Source: Thermomicrobiaceae bacterium (GTDB lineage Bacteria; Chloroflexota; Chloroflexia; Thermomicrobiales; Thermomicrobiaceae). Taken from it: a stretch of 13,530 bases of DNA. How positions within the stretch are numbered: position 1 is the first letter of the stretch; the number at the start of each line of letters is the position of its first letter. This document shows, in pieces, positions 6,188-13,530 of this stretch. The notes below the pieces were generated by a model, which worked only from the letters and a program-made list of their open reading frames with translations, had not been told where the DNA came from and ran no database searches. The position numbers and the translations under genes were made by a program. Where the stretch lies: assembly GCA_007122555.1 (NCBI GenBank), contig SKTL01000462.1, positions 1 to 13,530 on the forward strand. Reading direction: 5' to 3'.

Positions 6188-7699
6188 GTGAGAGTCACGG
6201 TTGAACAACAGCCGAAAAGTTCGGTTACGCTCGACATCGTTGCTGATGATGATGAGTTCAAGAAGGCGGTTGATCGCGCGTTTCGCCGCGTGAACGAACT
6301 GGTTAATGTTCCGGGATTCCGCCCCGGGAAGGCCCCGCGGCAACTCGTCGAACAGCGGGTCGGCCGTGATTTGATCGTTCAGGAAGCGCACCGGGAGATT
6401 ATGGATGATCTCTATCGCCAGGCGCTTGAACAGGAAGATATCGTACCGGTCTCTGATCCGGACGTTGATGTCTATCAGGATGAGCCGGTCGGCTTCAAAG
6501 TGACCGTCGAGGTTTATCCCAAGGTCAATCTTGGCGATTACTCGGGCATTTCGGTTGAGCCGCGCGAAGTCAATGCCGCTGACGAAGAAATTGACGACGT
6601 TATCCAGAACCTGCGCAACCAGCAGAGCACCTGGGTCGAGCCGTCGGAACCGCGATCGCCGGTTGAGGGCGATCAGGTCATCCTTGATTTTGAAGTGTAC
6701 GAGGGCGACGAGGAGTTCCACGAGCCGGTCGTTGGAGCTGATTTCGTTCTCGGCGAGGGGCCGCTTTTCAAGCAGATTGAAGAAGCGGTCAAGTACCTGC
6801 AGCCGGGCGCCGAAGCGGAGTTCGACATTGCGTTCGATGAAGACGATGAGGAAGTCCCCGAACAGATCCGCGGGAAGACGCTTCACTATAAGGTGAAGCT
6901 CCAGGAAGTCAAGACACGGGAGCTTCCGGAGCTTGACGAGGAATTCCTGCAGTCGATCGGGGAAGACTATGAAACCGTCGACGATCTGCGCGAGGCGATC
7001 CGTAAGGACTTGCTGCAGAACAAGGTGCAGCAGTCGCGTGACGAGTTTCTCAACGAGGCGTTCGAGCAATTCGCTAATCTGTCGAACCTCGAAGTACCCG
7101 ACGGCCTGATCGACAGCGAGCTTGATCGCGAATTCCAGCAGCTCGGCGAACGACTCGGTCAGCAGGGCATGAGCATGGATGAGTATCTGCGCATGACCCA
7201 GAAGTCGGCCGACGACATCAAGTCCGAGATGCGGCCGGAAGTTGCGAACCGGGTGCGAAACTCGCTGGTTCTGGAAGCATTCGGTGAGGCCGAGGGAGTC
7301 GAAGTCACCGACGAAGACATCGACGCCGAGATCGACACGATGGTCGGCGACAACGAGCAGGCCGAGCAGATGAAGGAGCTCTACCAGAGCGATTACTTCA
7401 AGAACATGCTTCGCAGCCAGCTTGAGAACCGGAAGATTACCGAACGACTGGTTGAGTTTGTCAGTGGCGGCGCCGGCGCTATTACCGGAGAAGGCAAGAC
7501 CCTGCTCGACGAGCAGGAGAGCGGCGAGACCGTTGAGTCAACCGAGATCGAAGGCTCGTCGGACGATGAGACAGCCGGTGAGGACGCTGACGACGAAGCT
7601 GTAGTCGAGAATGCGAAAGCCGCGGCGGCCGCAGGGTCCGGTAACGACGATGCAGATGATGCAGACGATACCGAGGCTGATAAGAAATCGGACGCGTAG
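6188..7699 (+). CDS. tig: Trigger factor, ribosome-associated chaperone
   Basis: Trigger factor binds the ribosome exit site and shields nascent chains. From GTG 6188 the protein is 503 aa and begins MRVTVEQQPKSS, as the family does. The ribosome-binding domain (about 1-115) has the signature GFRPGKAP (43-50). The FKBP-like domain (about 155-245) begins GDQVILDFEVYEGDEEF and ends before RELPELDEEF; its active-site loop, IPGFE in E. coli, is here LFKQIEEAV (193-201), so prolyl isomerase activity is doubtful. The C-terminal substrate-binding domain spans about 246-425. A long low-complexity tail (441-503) with 25 acidic residues of 63 is an extension beyond the fold. It is the first gene of the operon; clpP follows after 37 nt. 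Confidence 0.95.
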   Translation: MRVTVEQQPKSSVTLDIVADDDEFKKAVDRAFRRVNELVNVPGFRPGKAPRQLVEQRVGRDLIVQEAHREIMDDLYRQALEQEDIVPVSDPDVDVYQDEPVGFKVTVEVYPKVNLGDYSGISVEPREVNAADEEIDDVIQNLRNQQSTWVEPSEPRSPVEGDQVILDFEVYEGDEEFHEPVVGADFVLGEGPLFKQIEEAVKYLQPGAEAEFDIAFDEDDEEVPEQIRGKTLHYKVKLQEVKTRELPELDEEFLQSIGEDYETVDDLREAIRKDLLQNKVQQSRDEFLNEAFEQFANLSNLEVPDGLIDSELDREFQQLGERLGQQGMSMDEYLRMTQKSADDIKSEMRPEVANRVRNSLVLEAFGEAEGVEVTDEDIDAEIDTMVGDNEQAEQMKELYQSDYFKNMLRSQLENRKITERLVEFVSGGAGAITGEGKTLLDEQESGETVESTEIEGSSDDETAGEDADDEAVVENAKAAAAAGSGNDDADDADDTEADKKSDA

Positions 7700-7736
7700 C
7701 CAGCGAATCTGACCGCGGGGAAGGAAGACCGAATAC

Positions 7737-8354
7737 ATGGATGATCACATGCATCCGCAGGCGATTGTTCCGTACGTTGTTGAGACCACAAACCGCGGTG
7801 AGCGAGCCTATGACATTTACTCACGGTTGCTTCGAGACCGGATTATCTTTCTGGGGACCGGAGTCGATGATCAAGTCGCGAATGCGATCATCGCGCAGAT
7901 GATCTTTCTGGACTATGAAAGCCCGGAGCAGGATATCAAGCTCTACATCAACAGCCCGGGCGGTCTCGTTTATGCCGGGCTGGCCATTTATGATACGATG
8001 CAGATGATTCGCTGTGACGTACAGACATACTGCATCGGCTTGAGTGCAAGCATGGGCGCAGTGTTGCTCGCAGCCGGGACAAAGGGCAAGCGATTCGCTC
8101 TCCCGCACTCCCGGATTCTGATTCATCAGGGGAGCTCCGGCTTCCGCGGCTCAGTGCCGGACATTGAGATCCAGGCGCGCGAGACGATCAGTCTGACCAC
8201 CAAGATGACCGAAATCATGGCCTATCACACCGGTCAGACATTTGAGCGGATCAAACAGGATACCGAACGAGACTACTTCATGTCGGCCGAAGAGGCGCGG
8301 GATTACGGCCTGGTTGACCAGGTGCTCGCTCCGCATCAGGCGCCGGCGGTCTAG
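7737..8354 (+). CDS. clpP: ATP-dependent Clp protease proteolytic subunit
   Basis: ClpP is the tetradecameric serine peptidase that degrades proteins fed by ClpX or other Clp ATPases. It is 205 aa, starting at ATG 7737 with GGGGAAGGA upstream (AAGGA at 7721-7725). The catalytic triad is Ser105 in [13 protein letters not shown], His130 in RILIHQG and Asp175 in [12 protein letters not shown] (73-76), the oxyanion-hole motif, is present. Two positions differ from common forms: the nucleophile motif is GLSASM where GQAASM is usual, and HQGSSG replaces the common HQPxGG after the catalytic His. Both keep the catalytic residues. A short N-terminal propeptide-like stretch (to about residue 12) precedes IVPYVVE. 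clpX follows after 25 nt, so the two are co-transcribed. Confidence 0.97.
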   Translation: MDDHMHPQAIVPYVVETTNRGERAYDIYSRLLRDRIIFLGTGVDDQVANAIIAQMIFLDYESPEQDIKLYINSPGGLVYAGLAIYDTMQMIRCDVQTYCIGLSASMGAVLLAAGTKGKRFALPHSRILIHQGSSGFRGSVPDIEIQARETISLTTKMTEIMAYHTGQTFERIKQDTERDYFMSAEEARDYGLVDQVLAPHQAPAV

Positions 8355-8379
8355 TAAACAGATACGGGGGATCTGAGGC

Positions 8380-9657
<1,278 letters not shown>

Positions 9658-9687
9658 ATCGTCCCCACCAATCCAGAACGCCTGATC

Positions 9688-9715
9688 CGGGAGCGCTAGT
9701 CTGCGCTCCCGTTTT
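9688..9715 (+). terminator. Rho-independent terminator of the tig-clpP-clpX operon
   Basis: A perfect 9-bp stem (CGGGAGCGC/GCGCTCCCG) with a 6-nt loop is followed by TTTT. It starts 31 nt past the clpX stop codon. Confidence 0.85.
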
Positions 9716-9716
9716 C

Positions 9717-9811
9717 GTCCCTGAGATCCAGAATCGCCAAATCGACCTGTTGGTTAGCGCGGTAATAGATGGAGTGGCGCGGCTCACAATTGCTGGGGTG
9801 CGAACGCAGGG
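9717..9811 (-). pseudogene. Possible remnant of a RelE/ParE-type toxin C-terminus
   Basis: In one minus-strand frame the spacer between clpX and the DinB-like gene encodes LRSHPSNCEPRHSIYYRANQ and then VDLAILDLRDEN. This resembles the end of RelE/ParE toxins (LRSFPVGRxxIxYRxxxxxVxIxxVLHxRRD). No start codon with a ribosome site, no N-terminal half and no antitoxin are visible. If real it is a decayed fragment; it may equally be chance. Confidence 0.2.
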
Positions 9812-9852
9812 CCACTCCATGATATTGGGTGAGGGGGCTGGATTGACGATTG

Positions 9853-10341
9853 TCAGCACCGGTCGGGCGAGTCTTCGCCACCTGAATGGGATCGTCGCCA
9901 GCTCGCAATGTCGTTCAGGTGATCGGCGTAGTGATCGTACGTATCGACTGCGAGCAATTCGGCGGTGACCGCCGGCGATGTTTCGATGCGTTCAATCAAC
10001 GCGGCGTGCGTTTCATGGAGCTCGGTCCAGAGCTGAGCGAGTGATTTGTGGCGATTCTGCTCGACATCAGCCTCGTTGAACTCATCAATTGATGAATAGC
10101 TCATGTGTTCGACGATCCACCACGGCCGATGCTCGCCCTGCTCGGCGTAGTGAAGCGTCCGGATGGCGATCTGATCCCAGGTCTCGAGATGACTGATGAG
10201 ATCTCTGAGCGACCAGATGCCGATAACGTTTGGGATGTGCAACTCGTCTTCGGTGAATTCCCCGAGCTCATGGATGAGTTGCCGCCAGTTCTGATCGACC
10301 TTAGCTTGTATCCTGGCGCGTTCATTCGAGCTAATGATCAT
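9853..10341 (-). CDS. DinB/ClbS-family four-helix metal-binding protein
   Basis: The protein is 162 aa, with a good AAGGA ribosome site 7 nt before ATG 10341. It belongs to the DinB-like/ClbS-DfsB superfamily of four-helix bundles. The candidate metal triad is His51 (SLRDLISHLETWD) plus His137 and His141 in DHYADHLNDI (HxxxH on the last helix). The GIWSLRDLISHLETWD segment is the classic helix-2 region. Members include thiol-dependent transferases, damage-inducible proteins and ClbS, a cyclopropane hydrolase giving self-resistance to colibactin; nothing here selects one of these. It is convergent with clpX and divergent from the amidohydrolase pair. The last 12 residues, after SWRR, look like an unstructured tail. 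Confidence 0.82.
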   Translation of the reverse strand: MIISSNERARIQAKVDQNWRQLIHELGEFTEDELHIPNVIGIWSLRDLISHLETWDQIAIRTLHYAEQGEHRPWWIVEHMSYSSIDEFNEADVEQNRHKSLAQLWTELHETHAALIERIETSPAVTAELLAVDTYDHYADHLNDIASWRRSHSGGEDSPDRC

Positions 10342-10555
10342 CGTCCATCCTTACTGAACGGTGTTTCTTGAGCAACTCGTGGTGTAGCTGCTTGTGGAAC
10401 ACCCGTCTCGACCGGGTGTGAAAATCAGTCGCGTGCATTCAACAGTGCTCGGGAGCCGGGTGCAGGGCTTCAGCAGACGCGGTACGATGGCGGTAGCATG
10501 CGGACGATCACGAATTGGCGGGCAGTCCGGCATATTGAACAGGGGAGTGGTGACG
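10342..10555. promoter_or_regulatory. Divergent intergenic region with a hairpin and weak promoter candidate
   Basis: This region lies between the DinB-like gene and the amidohydrolase pair and should hold promoters for both. ACACCCG/CGGGTGT (10399-10419) forms a perfect 7-bp stem with a 7-nt loop and could be an operator. TACGAT (10483-10488) is a 4/6 -10 box for the plus strand without a good -35. The amidohydrolase frame is open through this region from 10394, but the residues encoded do not resemble the family. Confidence 0.3.
10541..10547 (+). promoter_or_regulatory. Shine-Dalgarno site for the TTG start of the cyclic amidohydrolase
   Basis: AGGGGAG is followed by an 8-nt spacer and TTG 10556. 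The in-frame GTG codons at 10547 and 10550 overlap or touch this site and so cannot use it. Confidence 0.6.
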
Positions 10556-11935
10556 TTGGCCAGAAAAATAGTGATACGCGGCGGAATCGTCAGTAACGAT
10601 TCAGATGTATTTCAGGCAGATGTCGTCATCGATGGCGAGCAGATCGCCGCGTTGACGTCCGACGCCTCAGACGTCGACGCCGACGAGGTCATTGACGCGT
10701 CCGACAAACTGGTCGTACCGGGCGGAATTGACGCCCACACGCATTTCAAGGATCCGGATCCGAAGGAGATCGAGGGCTTCTACTACGGCAGCATGGGCGC
10801 CGTAGCCGGCGGGATCAGCTCAGTGGTAGAGATGCCCCAGGCGACGCCAACCGCGACTGAAGCTGGACATATCGCGGAGAAGATCAAGCTGGGCGAACAG
10901 AAGTCGCTGGTTGATTTTGCCCTCTGGGGCGCTGCGGTCAACCAGGATCTCGAGTCGATCGAAGAGATGATTGATGCGGGTATCGTCGGGGTGAAGTCGT
11001 TCATGGCGGGGTCCAGTCCCGGATTCCCACGCATTACCGACGCTAGCATGTACGACGTCTTCGCCCTGCTCGCTGATTCGGATATCCCGTATGGGCTGCA
11101 CGCTGAAAACGACGAACTGCTGCAGGACGGCATTCGCACGTTGCAGGAAGCAGGCGAGAACGACCCGCTGGCTCACGCTGATTCCCGGCCTCCGATCGTC
11201 GAGGCCGAGGCGATCAACAGGGCCGTCTTCTTTGCCGAGCAGACGGGTGGGCGCGCGTACATCTGTCATACGAGCACGGTGAGCGGCCTGGAAATCATTC
11301 GAAACGCGAAGGAGCGCGGCGTTCGCGTCGAAGTGGAAACGTGCCCGCAATACCTGGCGCTTGATCAGGATGACTTGATCCGGCTCGGACCGTTCGGACG
11401 TTGCGCTCCGGCGATCCGCGAACGGGATGAAGTTGAACTGCTCTGGTCATATGTGCAGGACGGCACGATGGACACAATCGCCTCCGATCACTGCGGATAC
11501 ACGATCGAGAGTAAGGAAGCCGGGGCGAACAACATCTGGGAGGCGCCGCTCGGTCTTTCCGGTATCCAGACGATGCTGCCGGCAATGCTGGACGAGTTCC
11601 TGCACAAACGGGATCTTGATTTCACCGATTTCGTCCGCGTCACGAGCACCAACCCGGCAAAGATATTCGGATCGTACCCGCGTAAGGGCACGCTCCGACC
11701 GGGATCGGACGCGGATATCGCGATCTATGATCTCAATGCTCCCTGGACGGTGAACGGCAAGGATATGCTGCACAAGAACAAGTGGTCCCCGTTTGAGGGG
11801 AAGAAGATCGGCGTCCGAGTGATCCGAACGCTGGTGCGCGGCGCCACGATGTACGAGTTCAACGGAGACCACGTCGTTCATGGCCAGGCGGGCCATGGTC
11901 GCTTCATTGATCGCGAATACGGAGTCGGAGGCTAG
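10556..11935 (+). CDS. Cyclic amidohydrolase, allantoinase/hydantoinase-like
   Basis: This is a TIM-barrel metal hydrolase of the dihydroorotase/allantoinase/hydantoinase group, which opens cyclic amide or ureide rings. The TTG start gives 459 aa beginning MARKIVIRGGIV, typical of the family. All binuclear-metal residues are visible: His61 and His63 (DAHTHF), the carboxylated-lysine candidate Lys147 (GVKSFMAG), His182 (GLHAEN), His238 (ICHTS) and Asp311 (IASDHCGY). The GFYYGSMGAVAGG and VETCPQYLAL segments and the C-terminal IRTLVRGATM are closest, from memory, to allantoinases. However CPQYL has Gln where allantoinases usually have His, and the substrate-side sequence differs, so allantoin is not assured. 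A D-aminoacylase-like gene follows after 3 nt, which argues for a joint catabolic step. Confidence 0.9.
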   Translation: MARKIVIRGGIVSNDSDVFQADVVIDGEQIAALTSDASDVDADEVIDASDKLVVPGGIDAHTHFKDPDPKEIEGFYYGSMGAVAGGISSVVEMPQATPTATEAGHIAEKIKLGEQKSLVDFALWGAAVNQDLESIEEMIDAGIVGVKSFMAGSSPGFPRITDASMYDVFALLADSDIPYGLHAENDELLQDGIRTLQEAGENDPLAHADSRPPIVEAEAINRAVFFAEQTGGRAYICHTSTVSGLEIIRNAKERGVRVEVETCPQYLALDQDDLIRLGPFGRCAPAIRERDEVELLWSYVQDGTMDTIASDHCGYTIESKEAGANNIWEAPLGLSGIQTMLPAMLDEFLHKRDLDFTDFVRVTSTNPAKIFGSYPRKGTLRPGSDADIAIYDLNAPWTVNGKDMLHKNKWSPFEGKKIGVRVIRTLVRGATMYEFNGDHVVHGQAGHGRFIDREYGVGG

Positions 11936-11938
11936 TCG

Positions 11939-13530
11939 ATGACCATTACGTTGAAGAACGGATTGATTTATGACGGTACCGGCGCTGCGCCGGTTCACGG
12001 GAATGTCGTAATCGACGGAGATCAGGTCGTGGCGGTCGGTCCAGATGCGGCTGAATCCGGCGATGTGATCGATGTTGACGGCCGGGCGGTTGCCCCCGGC
12101 TTTATCGATATGCACAGTCATTGCGATCTTGTCTGCATGTCTGATCCGCAGCTTGCTCCGAAACTGATGCAGGGGGTCACACTGGAGCTCCTGGGACAGG
12201 ATGGGCTTTCCGAAGCGCCGATCAAGGATGAGGATGTCCCGCTCTGGCGACGTCATCTCTCCGGTCTGAACGGCGACCCCGAACTGCCGTGGGACTGGCG
12301 AAGCTTCGGAGAGTATCTCGATCGGTGCGAGGGGGCGGCGACCAACGTTGCTGCGATGGTCGGTCACGGTACAGTCCGGCTTCACGCGATGGGCATGGAC
12401 GATCGCGATCCGACGCCTGAAGAACTGGATCGCATGCGAAAGCTGGTCGATGAGTCGATCCAGCAGGGCGCGATCGGATTCTCCACGGGGTTGATCTACT
12501 CCCCGTGCGTCTACAGCGGAACCGAAGAGATGATCAGCATTGGCGAGATCGTCGCAAAGCATGGCTCGTTTATGGTCTATCACATGCGCTACGAGGGCGA
12601 AGAGATTCTGAAAGGAATGGATGAAGTCTTCCGGATTGCCCGGGAGAGTGGCGCAGCGTGTCACATTTCCCATTTCAAGGCGCGCGGCCGCCGGGCGTTC
12701 GGTAAGTCGACCGACATGATCAATGCGGTCGAGAAGGCGCGGAGCAGCGGACTGGACATCACCGCTGACCAGTATCCGTATACAGCCGGAAGCACCATGC
12801 TGGCCGCGCTGCTGCCTCCCTGGGCGCATGCGGAAGGCATTCAGACGCTCAATCGCTGGCTTCGAGACTCCCGTATGAAGGATCTGATGCGCAAGGATAT
12901 GGTCGAGGGACGGAATGACTGGGAGTCGAACATCATTGCCACCGGCTGGGAGAACATCAGGATTTCCGGTGTTCAGACCGAGAAGAATTCTTGGGTTGTC
13001 GGCAAGTCACTCCAGGAGATCTCAGAACAATGGGGAATCGAGCCGTTCGAAGCGACGGTTCGGTTGCTGGTCGATGAAGACCACGAAGTGTCAATGATTC
13101 TTTTTGCGATGGACGAGGACGATGTCAAGCAGCTCATCGTTCAGCCGTGGCTGATGCATTGCTCGGACGGGCTGATGGGAGGGACGCCGCATCCTCGGAC
13201 GTACGGCACGTTCCCGCGGGTTCTCGGGCACTATGTGCGTGATGAGGGCCTGATGCCGCTGGAACGGGCTGTCCACAAGATGACCGGATTGTCCGCCTGG
13301 CGTCTCGGACTCCCTGATCGCGGGGTTCTGAAGCCGGGGAACTACGCGGATGTCACCGTGTTTGACCCGGCGACCGTTATTGATCGGGCGACATACGACA
13401 ATCCGACGGTTCATCCCGACGGCGTCGAACAGGTCATTGTGAATGGCGTTCATGCTGTCCAGGACGGTCGCGCCACCGGAAACCTGCCGGGCCGGGTATT
13501 GCGGCGGGAGGTTCGGGCGCCGGGAACCCG
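11939..13530 (+). CDS. N-acyl-D-amino-acid deacylase-like amidohydrolase, 3' end cut by window
   Basis: This is an amidohydrolase of the D-aminoacylase family, which cleaves the N-acyl group from D-amino acids. The start is ATG 11939, only 3 nt after the previous stop, with GGAGG (11927-11931) inside the upstream gene, so translation is coupled. The 530 visible codons are close to full family length. Conserved features are FIDMHSH (His59, His61), IGFSTGLIYSP (179-189), YHMRYEG (His215), HISHFKARG (His245) and CSDG (catalytic Asp410). The metal-bridging cysteine of A. faecalis D-aminoacylase, in the GNCG motif, is replaced: here the motif is GQDG with Asp88. The enzyme may use one metal or an Asp bridge, and its substrate may be an N-carbamoyl or other N-acyl compound. 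Cytoplasmic; no signal peptide. Confidence 0.9.
   Translation, partial: MTITLKNGLIYDGTGAAPVHGNVVIDGDQVVAVGPDAAESGDVIDVDGRAVAPGFIDMHSHCDLVCMSDPQLAPKLMQGVTLELLGQDGLSEAPIKDEDVPLWRRHLSGLNGDPELPWDWRSFGEYLDRCEGAATNVAAMVGHGTVRLHAMGMDDRDPTPEELDRMRKLVDESIQQGAIGFSTGLIYSPCVYSGTEEMISIGEIVAKHGSFMVYHMRYEGEEILKGMDEVFRIARESGAACHISHFKARGRRAFGKSTDMINAVEKARSSGLDITADQYPYTAGSTMLAALLPPWAHAEGIQTLNRWLRDSRMKDLMRKDMVEGRNDWESNIIATGWENIRISGVQTEKNSWVVGKSLQEISEQWGIEPFEATVRLLVDEDHEVSMILFAMDEDDVKQLIVQPWLMHCSDGLMGGTPHPRTYGTFPRVLGHYVRDEGLMPLERAVHKMTGLSAWRLGLPDRGVLKPGNYADVTVFDPATVIDRATYDNPTVHPDGVEQVIVNGVHAVQDGRATGNLPGRVLRREVRAPGT

Noticed and set aside
6143..7069. A 308-codon open frame on the minus strand.
   Set aside because: It is antisense to trigger factor, and its composition reflects the acidic codons of that gene read backwards.
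9769..9820. A 10-bp perfect inverted repeat (ATGGAGTGGC/GCCACTCCAT) with 32 nt between the arms, considered as a small mobile element.
   Set aside because: There is no target-site duplication or further arm extension, and one such repeat is expected by chance in a window of this size.
11447..12829. A 460-codon open frame on the minus strand.
   Set aside because: It lies opposite two clearly recognised amidohydrolases with all their active-site residues, resembles no known protein and has no ribosome site; it is an antisense shadow.

Overview
The window reads as a chromosomal segment of a moderately GC-rich bacterium. A member of the Chloroflexota is my best guess, because an SCO1664-type kinase-like protein, a cysteine-free HesB/IscA-like protein, form II molybdenum hydroxylase genes and amidohydrolases occur together. 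That placement is inference. No rRNA, tRNA, CRISPR array, insertion sequence or phage gene was seen.

Left part (1-4650, minus strand): an operon for a CO-dehydrogenase-like molybdenum hydroxylase, transcribed leftward. Its order is a CoxG-like SRPBCC protein, the 2Fe-2S subunit, the molybdopterin large subunit, and the FAD subunit, which is cut by the left edge. The small-large-medium order and the AYRGAGR active-site motif point to the form II group, so the substrate is probably not CO. A 395-nt gene-free stretch precedes the operon. It holds a plausible promoter about 265 nt upstream of the first start codon and a leader rich in small hairpins.

Middle (4654-9715): an SCO1664-family kinase-fold protein on the minus strand is divergent from a plus-strand set. 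That set is a HesB/IscA-like protein without cysteines, then, after a hairpin and an extended -10 promoter, the protein-quality-control operon tig-clpP-clpX. The operon ends in a clear rho-independent terminator. Trigger factor folds nascent chains, and ClpXP unfolds and degrades proteins.

Right part (9716-13530): a DinB/ClbS-like metal-binding four-helix protein (minus strand) converges on clpX. It is divergent from two tightly coupled plus-strand amidohydrolases. The first is an allantoinase/hydantoinase-like cyclic amidohydrolase. The second is an N-acyl-D-amino-acid deacylase-like enzyme, truncated by the right edge, only 3 nt downstream. Together they suggest ring opening of a cyclic amide followed by deacylation or decarbamoylation. 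The second enzyme has Asp in place of the usual bridging Cys of its family.

Several genes start at GTG or TTG. Their starts were chosen from Shine-Dalgarno position and family N-termini.
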